The notes below the pieces were generated by a model. It was not told the origin of the DNA. It did no database searches and saw only the letters and a list, made by a program, of their open reading frames with translations. The position numbers and the translations under genes were made by a program. Below are positions 55,994 through 64,000 of a stretch of DNA of 64,000 nt, piece by piece (the stretch's first letter is position 1; each line of letters opens with the position of its first letter). This DNA is from JAKAGZ01 sp963772675 (GTDB taxonomy: Bacteria > Bacteroidota > Ignavibacteria > Ignavibacteriales > Ignavibacteriaceae). The DNA lies in the NCBI GenBank assembly GCA_963772675.1, contig CAVYYF010000005.1:1116001-1180000 (forward strand). The letters are read 5' to 3'.

Positions 55994-57672
55994 TAAGCGA
56001 CACCGATAACCTTAAATTAAAAAGAAATCTTACCGCATTGGTTGAGTTCAGCAGAATTATTAATTCCAGTCTGGACCTGGAATTTATTTTAAATAATATC
56101 CTGCTTACTTGTATGGGCAAATTTCTTGCTACAAAAGGACTTGTAGCAATTAAAACTAATGGTGTGCTAAATATTAAAGTTTCAAAAGGGCTTCCGAAAA
56201 TAATAGTTGAAAGTTACCCTGTTATCAGTCCAACCGGTGACCTGGATCTGAATGATTCTCTTAAACAATTTATGTCTGAAGCAAATCTATATACTTTTGA
56301 AAAAATCAATTCCTCTGATGAGTGCCTGGGAATAGTTTGTTTGGGTGAAAAGTTAAACAAAACTGCCTATACTGAAGATGATCAGGAGTTTTTAAAAACT
56401 ATACTGAATATTTCTGCAACAGCAGTTCAAAATTCTTTGGTGGTTGAAGAGTTAAAAAAAGTTAACCGTGAGCTTGATTCGAGAATTAACCGTCTAAATT
56501 CTCTTTTTGAATTAAGTAAAGAATTCGGACTTTTTACTGAATCAACTAAAGTTGCCAAGCTGTTGGTTTATTCTGTAATCGGACAATTTCTTGTCTCAAA
56601 ATTTGCCGTAGTGCTTTTTAATGGGGAATCTAAACAAATTCTGGAATCACAATATCAGACAGATGAGCTCATTGCTTTAATAGGGAAATATGATGCCTCT
56701 AAAATTGCATCATCGATCACAAAAGATAAAATAAAAAAAGACTATCCAGAGTTTGAAAAATTTGGTGTAGAACTTATTGTCCCTATTCAACTGCAGGGTC
56801 AGACAAAAGGTTTAATATTTTTAGGTAAGAGAATTAATAACCTTGACTATTCCGGAAGCGACATCGAATTTATTTATTCAGTCGGTAACCTGGCAATAAT
56901 CTCACTTGAGAATAAAAGACTCTTCAAGGAAGAACTTGAAAAGCAAAAAATGGAAGAGGAATTAGAACTTGCAAAAGAGATACAAAAAAATCTGTTGCCG
57001 CAATCACTGCCAGCTTTACATAATTTTGAGATTTCTGCCTCTAATATTTCATCAAAACAGGTTGGTGGTGATTATTATGATGTTATAAAGTATGATGATA
57101 AGAACCATGTTGTTGCGATTGCCGATGTTTCGGGTAAAGGCGTGCCTGCAGCGCTGCTAATGGCAAATATTCAAGCATTTTTAAAAACTATTTGCCGGCT
57201 GGCTATGAAAATAGAAGATGCTACGGCTTTGATGAACGATCTCTTGGCAGAAAATATTACAGATGGAAGATTCATAACCTTTTTCTGGACAATGCTGAAT
57301 GATGATGATTGCAGCATTCAGTATGTAAATGCAGGTCACAATCCGCCATTGTTGATCAGGAAGGGCGAAATTACAAAACTTCAAAAAGGCGGTATGATTC
57401 TGGGAGTGATGAAATCAACAGTTCCTTATTTAACCGAAAAAATAAAACTGCAATCTGGTGATGTATTAGTAATGTTTACTGATGGGGTAACTGAGGCAAT
57501 GGATAAAAGCCGAATTGAATTTTCTGATGAACGATTGGAACAATTAGCTGTCCAATTGTATAAAAAATCTGCAGAAGAGATTCTATCTTCTATTCAGACA
57601 GAAGTTCAAAATTTTTCAAAAGGAGCCGTACAATCGGATGACATTACTTTGATGGTTATAAAGGTTAAGTAA
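55990..57672 (+). CDS. Cytosolic GAF-GAF-PP2C phosphatase
   Basis: 560 residues without a membrane segment: two GAF-like domains (about 10-150 and 165-305), a linker EEELELAKEIQKNLLPQSLP, and a PP2C/SpoIIE domain (about 320-560) with VGGDYYDVI, IADVSGKGVPAALLMANIQ, NAGHNPPLL, MFTDGVTEAMD and QSDDITLMVI. All catalytic Asp residues are kept. It overlaps the kinase gene by 4 bases and could sense a small molecule through the GAF domains. Confidence 0.92.
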   Translation: MISDTDNLKLKRNLTALVEFSRIINSSLDLEFILNNILLTCMGKFLATKGLVAIKTNGVLNIKVSKGLPKIIVESYPVISPTGDLDLNDSLKQFMSEANLYTFEKINSSDECLGIVCLGEKLNKTAYTEDDQEFLKTILNISATAVQNSLVVEELKKVNRELDSRINRLNSLFELSKEFGLFTESTKVAKLLVYSVIGQFLVSKFAVVLFNGESKQILESQYQTDELIALIGKYDASKIASSITKDKIKKDYPEFEKFGVELIVPIQLQGQTKGLIFLGKRINNLDYSGSDIEFIYSVGNLAIISLENKRLFKEELEKQKMEEELELAKEIQKNLLPQSLPALHNFEISASNISSKQVGGDYYDVIKYDDKNHVVAIADVSGKGVPAALLMANIQAFLKTICRLAMKIEDATALMNDLLAENITDGRFITFFWTMLNDDDCSIQYVNAGHNPPLLIRKGEITKLQKGGMILGVMKSTVPYLTEKIKLQSGDVLVMFTDGVTEAMDKSRIEFSDERLEQLAVQLYKKSAEEILSSIQTEVQNFSKGAVQSDDITLMVIKVK

Positions 57673-57758
57673 AAATTTTTATTTTTCCCAATTAGGTTGT
57701 ATTATTTGCTGTTCGTTTAATCCCATTCTTCGTTTATTGAAACTAAACCCTGTAGCTA

Positions 57759-60305
57759 ATGAATAGAATAAAAATACTATATATTAAAGCAAAACCGAAG
57801 CTGTTGATAGGGGTGTCCCTAATCCTGATACTCATTGCTTTCTTAAATATATATTATACGGTTGAAGTGAGAGTAACTTCAAACGACGAATGCTTATGGG
57901 TAGCTCAAAATCCTATGGCTGATAGTACAGCGATATTTTTTGATAAAGTAAAAGTCGGTGGAGTTTCCTGGAATGCCGGTATAAGGGATGGTTACCAGTT
58001 GATTGAGATAAATGATAATCCTCTAAAAAATTTGCGCCAGACGCAAGCGATTCTAGATAGTGTAAATTCCGGTAATTATGCGAAATATGTTGTAAAGAAG
58101 AAAGATGGATCATTACTTAAAACGAAAGTTTATATTAAAAAACTAATCCAATTTCAGTTCCTTGCATTTGCATTGCTCGGACTTATATGGATGACTATTG
58201 GTTTTATAGTTTTAATGGCAAAACAAGGAAATATTCAGAAAATATTTTATTTGACTGGTGCGTCAACTGTGTTGGCTATGGTATTTCTTCTTCTTTCCCA
58301 AAAGGCTTCAACAAATATCTTTGTTTTGGTTTATGAAATTACACTCATTAGCGGGTGGAGCTTTGGAATGTGCTACCTCGCTTTTTTCCTTTCCTATTTC
58401 TTCTGGATTTTCCCTCAACCGTTTAAATTTGTGCAGAAAAAGTCTTTCAGAAAAATATTTTTCAGTATTCCTGCTATACTTATGGTTCTGTTTTTAGTTT
58501 TTATATTTAATTTATCTCAAGGAATGCCCAACCGTAATTTTATTATTAATGCTATTATTAGCGGGTTTGCTTTTTTTTCAGCGTTAGGATTTCTAATCGG
58601 TTGCATATCCCTAATTATCAATTACAGACGATTAAAATCCAGAGAAGAAAAAAAACCAATTCTGATTATTCTTGTATCATATATCCTGGCAATAATAGCA
58701 ATTATTTATACTGCACAAATTGCACCGGCAATATCGGATACTATTTTCAATTCGCCCGAATTTTATACGCCGATAATACTAATTATTATTCTACCCATTT
58801 CTTTCGCTTATTCAATTTTCAAATATCAATTGATGGATGTTAGTATTGTAATTAAAAATACCATCGTTTACGGTGCTGCTACACTTACTCTTGCTGCTAT
58901 TTATTTCTTTATAATTTATGTTATCGGGCAAAGTATAAGCCAGGCAATCGGAACTGAGTATCAGCAAGTAATTGCAGGGGTATTCTTCATCGGGTTTGCA
59001 CTTGTCTTCCAATCTACCAAAGACAAATTCCAGGATTTCCTTACTGCAAAGTTTTATCCGGAGCAGTTTGCTTATCAAAAGATGCTCATTAAATTCAGCA
59101 ACGAAGTTGCCAGCATGGTTGGGCTGGAGAATATTCTTGATTCTACGAGAGATACTCTCGTTGAAGCGCTGATGATCAAGCATTTTGGAATAATGATAAG
59201 TGAACAAGATAAAAAAAGCTTTGTCCTTGTAAGAAGCGTCGGGATTGAAAATAAAAAACTGGCTTTGCAAGCTATTGGTTTGCAGAAATTTATTCAGAAT
59301 AAAGTACTGATGGGTGGAGCTGCAGTAGTTGACAGGGAGGAGTTTGTTAAAGTATTCCCTGATCAGGAAGAGCTATTAATTACAGAAAATATTTATTCAA
59401 TTATTCCAATGGTCATTAAATCTGAAGTAGTTGGGCTTTTACTATTCGGATTAAAACATTCAGGTGCATTGTTCGCAGGTAAGGACCTTGATCTGCTTTC
59501 TGCAGCTGCAAATCAAACAGCAATTTCAATTGAGAATGCACGTCTCTATTTAATGGAAGCCCAAAAATTGAAAATTGAAAGAGATCTTGAACTGGCTCAG
59601 AAAATACAGCTGGGGCTACTGCCAAGATGTATTCCGGATACTAACGGGCTTGACATTTGCGGTGAAATGATCTCTGCTATGCAAGTCGGTGGCGATTATT
59701 TTGACCTGATACCTATTTCTGAAAAGAAACTTTTTGTGCTTGTGGGGGATGTATCAGGTAAGGGACTTTCTGCATCGCTTTATATGGCAAAAATTCAAAC
59801 TATGATGCAACTTTACTGTACCGATAATAAATCTCCAAAAGAAATATTAACACAAATAAATAAGAAACTTTACCAGGAGATGGAAAAGAGTTGGTTTGTA
59901 ACCCTTACACTTGCTTTGTTCGATATGGAAAAAAAGAAAGTAACATTTTGTAGGGCGGGACACGTACCTGTACTGGTGTCTTTAAACAATAAAGTAGATT
60001 TTTATAAAACTACCGGGCTGGGTGTTGGCCTTGAAAAAGGAACTATCTTTGAGAAGACTTTAGTTGAAAGGGAAATTGATTTATTGCCGGGCCAATTGTT
60101 CGCCTTCTTTTCGGATGGAATCACAGAAGCAATGAATGAAAACAATGAACTGTTTGGAGATGACAGACTTTCAGAAACTTTAAGGAACAAATCCTCTATT
60201 GCTTCTAGTAAGGTAATGAACGAATTATGGGATGCCGTTAAAATTTTCCGCGGGAGCGCTGAACAGAATGACGATATGACTGCTGTATTGGTGAGGGTTA
60301 AATAA
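57759..60305 (+). CDS. PDZ-membrane-GAF-PP2C phosphatase
   Basis: 848 residues. A first membrane helix (about 15-33), an extracytoplasmic PDZ-like domain with VGGVSWNAGIRDGYQLIEINDNPLKN (about 70-97), then seven or so membrane helices (about 128-395), a GAF domain (about 425-590), linker ERDLELAQKIQLGLLPRCIP and PP2C/SpoIIE domain (about 610-848) with VGGDYFDLI, GDVSGKGLSASLYMAKIQ, FFSDGITEAMN, QNDDMTAVLV. The PDZ domain suggests sensing of protein or peptide ends outside the membrane. It has an 86-bp gap ahead. Confidence 0.88.
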   Translation: MNRIKILYIKAKPKLLIGVSLILILIAFLNIYYTVEVRVTSNDECLWVAQNPMADSTAIFFDKVKVGGVSWNAGIRDGYQLIEINDNPLKNLRQTQAILDSVNSGNYAKYVVKKKDGSLLKTKVYIKKLIQFQFLAFALLGLIWMTIGFIVLMAKQGNIQKIFYLTGASTVLAMVFLLLSQKASTNIFVLVYEITLISGWSFGMCYLAFFLSYFFWIFPQPFKFVQKKSFRKIFFSIPAILMVLFLVFIFNLSQGMPNRNFIINAIISGFAFFSALGFLIGCISLIINYRRLKSREEKKPILIILVSYILAIIAIIYTAQIAPAISDTIFNSPEFYTPIILIIILPISFAYSIFKYQLMDVSIVIKNTIVYGAATLTLAAIYFFIIYVIGQSISQAIGTEYQQVIAGVFFIGFALVFQSTKDKFQDFLTAKFYPEQFAYQKMLIKFSNEVASMVGLENILDSTRDTLVEALMIKHFGIMISEQDKKSFVLVRSVGIENKKLALQAIGLQKFIQNKVLMGGAAVVDREEFVKVFPDQEELLITENIYSIIPMVIKSEVVGLLLFGLKHSGALFAGKDLDLLSAAANQTAISIENARLYLMEAQKLKIERDLELAQKIQLGLLPRCIPDTNGLDICGEMISAMQVGGDYFDLIPISEKKLFVLVGDVSGKGLSASLYMAKIQTMMQLYCTDNKSPKEILTQINKKLYQEMEKSWFVTLTLALFDMEKKKVTFCRAGHVPVLVSLNNKVDFYKTTGLGVGLEKGTIFEKTLVEREIDLLPGQLFAFFSDGITEAMNENNELFGDDRLSETLRNKSSIASSKVMNELWDAVKIFRGSAEQNDDMTAVLVRVK

Positions 60306-60316
60306 ATCTATTCATA

Positions 60317-61375
60317 TTATTCCGATAATCCTTCAACGTTAAAGTATCTTCTCTTAAAATACAATGCCGCATTAACAAGTGAAATCAAAACCGGTACTTC
60401 AACCAGCGGTCCGATTACTGCTGCGAAAGCTTCACCTGAATTAATCCCGAATACTGCAATAGCCACAGCAATAGCAAGTTCAAAATTATTGCTTGCCGCA
60501 GTGAAAGAGATTGTAACAGTTTTTGAATAATCTGCACCTGCCTTTTTGCCCATAAGGAAAGAGACAAAAAACATTACAGCAAAATATACGGCAAGTGGCA
60601 TAGCAATTCTTAGAACATCGAGTGGTATTTTTACTATATATTCTCCCTTCAGTGAGAACATTACAAAAATAGTGAACAGCAAAGCTATTAGTGTTACCGG
60701 GCTTATCTTTGGAATGAATTTCTTTTCATACCATTCCTTGCCTTTTAATTTTATCAGGCTAAATCTTGTTATCATTCCACTGAAGAACGGTATTCCAAGA
60801 TAAATTAAAACGCTCTCGGCAATCTGCCCGATTGTTATACTGACTGAAAAAGACTTCAGGTTTAACCAACCTGGAATTACAGTTAAAAACAAATATGCGT
60901 ATAGTGAGAAAAATAATATCTGGAAAATCGAATTAAATGCTACAAGCCCGGCGGCATATTCTGTATCTCCTTCTGCCAGTTCATTCCAAACTATAACCAT
61001 TGCGATACAGCGAGCTAAACCAATCATAATGAGTCCTGCCATATATTCCGGGTAATCTCTCAGGAAAACTACAGCAAGGACAAACATTAAAATCGGCCCG
61101 ATAATCCAGTTTTGAATTAATGATAGTGATAATAATTTTAGATTCTTAAAAACGTCGGGTAATTCTTCATACTTTACTTTTGCCAGTGGGGGAAACATCA
61201 TTAAGACAAGCCCGATTGCTATCGGGATGTTTGTTGTGCCGCTTTGAAATGAATTCCAAAAACCGACAATTGAATTGAAGAGATAACCGGATAATACGCC
61301 GGCAATCATTGCTAAAAAGATCCATAAGGTCAGGTAACGGTTAAGAAACGATAGTTTTTTTGATACTGATTTCAT
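60317..61375 (-). CDS. acr3: ACR3-type arsenite efflux permease
   Basis: 352 residues with about ten membrane helices. The ACR3 signature GLARCIAMVIVWNELAEGD contains the arsenite-transport Cys123; PPLAKVKYEELP and the IGPLVEVPVLISLVN end also match. It exports arsenite driven by the proton motive force. It is the last gene of arsR-arsC-acr3, 5 bases after arsC. Confidence 0.96.
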   Translation of the reverse strand: MKSVSKKLSFLNRYLTLWIFLAMIAGVLSGYLFNSIVGFWNSFQSGTTNIPIAIGLVLMMFPPLAKVKYEELPDVFKNLKLLSLSLIQNWIIGPILMFVLAVVFLRDYPEYMAGLIMIGLARCIAMVIVWNELAEGDTEYAAGLVAFNSIFQILFFSLYAYLFLTVIPGWLNLKSFSVSITIGQIAESVLIYLGIPFFSGMITRFSLIKLKGKEWYEKKFIPKISPVTLIALLFTIFVMFSLKGEYIVKIPLDVLRIAMPLAVYFAVMFFVSFLMGKKAGADYSKTVTISFTAASNNFELAIAVAIAVFGINSGEAFAAVIGPLVEVPVLISLVNAALYFKRRYFNVEGLSE

Positions 61376-61380
61376 TCTGC

Positions 61381-61824
61381 TCAGATTACGTTTTCATTTT
61401 TTAATTCAGAGACCCAACTTTCTATTTTTTCTCGTATAGAGTCGCGTATTTTTCCAGTCTCATCTAATTTCTCCTCGTGACTTCCTGTGAGTGCCGAGGG
61501 GTCACGGAAACTCCAATGAATTTTCTTTGCGATACCGGGAAAAATGGGACATCTTTCAGCGGACGTCTCGTCGCAAACAGTGATAACATAGTGGAAATTC
61601 TTTCCAGCTTTAAATATTTCAAAAACTCCCTGAGTAAGATTACCGGAAATATCTATTCCTATTTCATTCATCGATTCAACCACGATTGGGTTTAATGTTC
61701 CAGGTTCAAGCCCCGCACTTTCCACCTGGAATTTATCCCCACCAATTTCCTTTAAGAAAGCTTCAGCCATCTGGCTCCTGGCACTGTTGTGCACGCATAC
61801 AAAAAGAACTTTTATTTTATCCAT
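61381..61824 (-). CDS. arsC: Arsenate reductase, thioredoxin-linked (LMW phosphatase type)
   Basis: 147 residues. The phosphate loop CVHNSARS starts with Cys10, and the redox pair of the thioredoxin-coupled ArsC of S. aureus and B. subtilis is Cys84 and Cys92 in VCDETSAERCPIFPG; the catalytic Asp lies in WSFRDPSAL. It reduces arsenate to arsenite for the neighbouring exporter. The region ahead of it carries a second copy of the ArsR operator. Confidence 0.95.
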   Translation of the reverse strand: MDKIKVLFVCVHNSARSQMAEAFLKEIGGDKFQVESAGLEPGTLNPIVVESMNEIGIDISGNLTQGVFEIFKAGKNFHYVITVCDETSAERCPIFPGIAKKIHWSFRDPSALTGSHEEKLDETGKIRDSIREKIESWVSELKNENVI

Positions 61825-61838
61825 TTTCCCTTTAATAT

Positions 61839-61858
61839 ATTTCGTGCTTTGCCGAAAT
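61839..61858. promoter_or_regulatory. ArsR-type palindrome between arsR and arsC
   Basis: ATTTCG, 8 bases, CGAAAT: the same arms and the same spacing as the palindrome ahead of arsR, but with a different centre. It lies in the 48-bp gap, 15 bases ahead of the arsC start. It suggests a second control point for arsC-acr3. Confidence 0.65.
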
Positions 61859-61872
61859 GTTATTTAAAAATT

Positions 61873-62214
61873 TTATTGACAGATAACTTTCCTGTCAAGG
61901 CTTAAAATAGTTTTCTTATCCTTAATTATTAGCTTTTCATCATCTATCCAAAAATCCAGTGATGCCAGAATGCTGCCGATTCTGCTATCAGTAGGCAGCG
62001 GATTAATCATATAATTTACCCATTTACCTTCTTTTTGTTCAACAATAAAGCCCGCTGACTTTAGTATTTTTAAGTGTTGTGAAACTGTAGAATTAGCCAG
62101 ACCAAGCAGCTCTTTTATTTCACATACACATAACATTTTTCTCTGAAGAGCTTTCAGTATCCTTAACCTGTTTAAGTCGGAGAGAGCTTTGAATATTATA
62201 GTTTTATCATTCAT
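61873..62214 (-). CDS. arsR: ArsR family repressor
   Basis: 113 residues, winged helix. The As(III) site is in MLCVCEIKELL with Cys29 and Cys31; the DNA-recognition helix is ANSTVSQHLKILKSAGFIVEQKEG. It releases DNA on binding arsenite. A palindrome lies 6 bases ahead of its start, overlapping the promoter's -10 box. Confidence 0.95.
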   Translation of the reverse strand: MNDKTIIFKALSDLNRLRILKALQRKMLCVCEIKELLGLANSTVSQHLKILKSAGFIVEQKEGKWVNYMINPLPTDSRIGSILASLDFWIDDEKLIIKDKKTILSLDRKVICQ

Positions 62215-62219
62215 AATTC

Positions 62220-62239
62220 ATTTCGGTAATAAACGAAAT
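62220..62239. promoter_or_regulatory. ArsR operator ahead of arsR
   Basis: ATTTCG, 8 bases, CGAAAT, exact 6-bp arms. The right arm overlaps the -10 box of the arsR promoter, so a bound repressor would block it. The arms and spacing are repeated at 61839-61858. Confidence 0.72.
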
Positions 62240-62266
62240 ATAGCATGATTGTAAAGATAAAGTCAA
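62237..62266 (-). promoter_or_regulatory. Promoter of the arsenic operon
   Basis: Read leftward: TTGACT (62266-62261), 18 bases, TATATT (62242-62237), with a TG before it giving an extended -10. It matches the pattern of the STAS and Crp-like gene promoters. Confidence 0.62.
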
Positions 62267-62286
62267 GTGGGGTGCACTGAAACTAT

Positions 62287-62532
62287 TTAGCCTTTTGTAA
62301 GAATAAAAAGGAAGGAATTGTAAATTTTGTTATCAGGAAAAGTTTGCTCGCTATCTGATTCTAATAAATCCCTTACTTCTTCAATTATCGAATTTAATTT
62401 TTGATTGTTACGCTGGCTTAATAGCGTAGGGTCGTTATTTGCTGTCTCTGAATTATTATTGAATTCCTCTTCCGAAGGATTAGTGTCCTTTTTATTGAAA
62501 GTTTTGCTGGGTTCGGGCTCGGTTTGTAACAT
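62287..62532 (-). CDS. Small disordered protein of unknown function
   Basis: 81 residues. The first ~45 are very rich in Asn, Glu, Ser, Thr and Pro and probably disordered; the end (NSIIEEVRDLLESDSEQTF, FLFILTKG) has a helical and a hydrophobic part. No family is recognised. A GAGAG lies about 9 bases ahead of the ATG. It could be a chance frame, although codon use looks normal. Confidence 0.4.
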   Translation of the reverse strand: MLQTEPEPSKTFNKKDTNPSEEEFNNNSETANNDPTLLSQRNNQKLNSIIEEVRDLLESDSEQTFPDNKIYNSFLFILTKG

Positions 62533-62755
62533 TTATTGTCTCTCAGAAATAGATAGAAAGATCTTTTGTTAAAGAAGTATTTAATATTTTTTCATTATTT
62601 TGTCTTTGTCCAATCTAATAAGAACTATGAGAATTAATCCATATCAGTCCCTATATTTAATAATTAATTAATATTGAACATTGCTGATTGCTTATAAATT
62701 AGCGGTATTTTAATTAACTCATTAAAATTCATATTATTATGGACATCTTCTACAA

Positions 62756-64000
62756 ATGAATAAGAAGCAATCAAAAGTATGGCTGGTATCTGCAAATATG
62801 GGTTATGGTCATTTACGGGCAGTTTATCCGCTGAAAGATATTTCAGAAAATGACATTATTGCTGTCGGCAGAGACGGGGAAACTTCGGAAGCCGAAAGAA
62901 AACTCTGGGCCAGAATTCTTGATATGTATGAAATGTTTTCACGGGCAAGAGGCATTCCATTTATTGGAAAGTCAATTTTTAAGTTACTCGATACGTTTTT
63001 GCATATCCCTTCTTATTATCCGAGAAGAAATCTTTCCGGATCAACGTTTCAGGTAGCTTTGCTAGAATCAAGTGTAAAAAAGGGGCTTTGTTCAGGAATG
63101 TTTGATAAAATTAGTACAAAACCTCTGCCTTTGGTAACATCCTTTTATGCACCTGCTATAGCAGCGGATATGAAAGGTTATGAGCAAATTTATTGCATTA
63201 TCTGTGATACTGATCTGAACAGAGTTTGGGTTGCGAGGGACCCGTGGGAAAGCAGGGTTATTTATTTTGCACCTTGTGGAAAAGCTGCTCAGCGACTGCG
63301 CGATTATGGAGTACCTGAAGAAAGAATTTACCTGACAGGATTTCCATTGCCTCAATCTTTATTGGGCGACAGGAAGTTAACCGTATTGAAAAAAGATTTA
63401 GCCCAAAGACTGTTTTATCTTGATCCAAATAAAAGGTTCTGGAATCTTCACGAAAAAAATGTTGAACATTTTCTTGGCAAAAGAAATTTGAGCATCAAAA
63501 AGAACAGGAAACTGACAATCACTTATTCAGTAGGGGGAGCTGGAGCACAGAAGGAAATAGGAGGGCGGATTGCTTTAAGTCTTAAGAATAGATTATTGAA
63601 TGACGAAATAAACCTGAATTTAATCGCAGGAACCAAGGAAAGCGTACGTGATTACTTTGCGGAGATTAAAAATAAGGAATTTAAGAATTGTGATAATTTA
63701 AAAGTTTTATATTCTTCTACTATAACTGATTACTTTGACAGTTTTAATAAACTAATGAGAATAACAGATATCCTCTGGACAAAGCCGAGCGAGTTAACGT
63801 TTTATTGTGCACTTGGAATTCCAATTATAATGACACCTACTATCGGTTCGCAGGAAAAATTTAACCGGCAATGGCTTCGCGAAATTCAGGCAGGAATTTC
63901 ACAGGAAAACCCGGATTATGCCGACCAGTGGCTTTTTGATTGGTTAAATAAAGGAAGACTTGCAGAAGCAGCCTGGGATGGATTCCTTAAGGCCAGAAAA
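62756..64000 (+). CDS. GT-B-like glycosyltransferase-related protein (3' end beyond window)
   Basis: 415 codons are open to the last base. The start VWLVSANMGYGHLRAVYPL has the glycine-rich, His-containing opening seen in MurG/MGDG-synthase-type GT-B enzymes. YSVGGAGAQKEIGGRI begins the second Rossmann half, and DILWTKPSELTFYCALGIPIIMTPTIGSQEKFNRQWL looks like the donor-binding end, where the Ser-Glu and Gly-Ser-Gln-Glu positions match the nucleotide-sugar loop. The protein resembles a MurG/diglucosyldiacylglycerol synthase relative; acceptor and sugar are unknown. Confidence 0.6.
   Translation, partial: MNKKQSKVWLVSANMGYGHLRAVYPLKDISENDIIAVGRDGETSEAERKLWARILDMYEMFSRARGIPFIGKSIFKLLDTFLHIPSYYPRRNLSGSTFQVALLESSVKKGLCSGMFDKISTKPLPLVTSFYAPAIAADMKGYEQIYCIICDTDLNRVWVARDPWESRVIYFAPCGKAAQRLRDYGVPEERIYLTGFPLPQSLLGDRKLTVLKKDLAQRLFYLDPNKRFWNLHEKNVEHFLGKRNLSIKKNRKLTITYSVGGAGAQKEIGGRIALSLKNRLLNDEINLNLIAGTKESVRDYFAEIKNKEFKNCDNLKVLYSSTITDYFDSFNKLMRITDILWTKPSELTFYCALGIPIIMTPTIGSQEKFNRQWLREIQAGISQENPDYADQWLFDWLNKGRLAEAAWDGFLKARK

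Overview
The window comes from a low-GC, Gram-negative-type bacterium, most likely in the Bacteroidota/Chlorobiota group and close to Ignavibacteria. Evidence for this is a type IX secretion C-terminal sorting domain on a PorZ-like propeller protein, a small DUF4834-like membrane protein, ordinary lipoprotein and signal peptides, and many TTG starts with weak Shine-Dalgarno sequences. This placement rests on gene content and style only. No rRNA or tRNA gene is visible, and no CRISPR array or complete insertion sequence was seen. The region is dense and looks mostly chromosomal core, with accessory patches (efflux, arsenic, broken surface-protein genes, repeats).

Layout. 1-9.2 kb: start of mazG (cut by the window), ridA-like gene, a small exported protein, LytR_C protein, rsfS, argS, then a leftward run comF / VWA membrane protein / phzF / surE and a 5'-truncated propeller remnant. 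9.3-18.7 kb: a rightward block with pgeF, a DMT exporter, folB-folK, a deoxynucleoside kinase, a GT9 glycosyltransferase, ppx/gppA, lepA, lepB and an O-methyltransferase. 18.7-22.3 kb: yigZ and uvrA, divergent. 22.4-28.1 kb: a TetR-controlled drug-efflux type ABC operon (TetR, HlyD-like lipoprotein, two ATPases, two permeases), organised like E. coli cecR-ybhGFSR. 28.2-30.8 kb: AhpD-like protein, amidohydrolase/deaminase, SemiSWEET and the XTP/dITP pyrophosphatase. 30.8-39.7 kb: a long leftward block with a Crp/Fnr regulator, a PHP phosphoesterase, ribH, a frameshifted PorZ-like protein, ABC-F, ksgA, a PAP2 enzyme and menG/ubiE. 39.9-47.1 kb: a GT-C-like membrane protein, a SurA/PpiD-like foldase, aroK, aroB and a GHL10 glycosidase. 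47.1-47.6 kb holds two direct repeats. 47.6-50.2 kb: histidine kinase and purA.

50.3-60.3 kb is the most distinctive part. It is a signalling island with a STAS anti-anti-sigma protein, an ECF sigma factor and its membrane anti-sigma-like partner, and then three different RsbU/SpoIIE-type PP2C phosphatases around a second STAS protein and an RsbW-like kinase. All the catalytic parts of a partner-switching pathway are present, but there is no SigB-type sigma factor beside them, so the output is open. The island is followed by an arsRC-acr3 arsenic operon with two matching palindromic operators, a small disordered protein and the start of a GT-B-like glycosyltransferase that runs off the window.

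Regulatory signals that can be read directly include several TTGACa/t - 17 or 18 bp - TATATT promoters (tetR, crp-like gene, arsR, STAS gene), a four-half-site operator array at tetR, two ArsR-type palindromes and an ECF-type promoter that would give a nearly leaderless sigma-factor mRNA.
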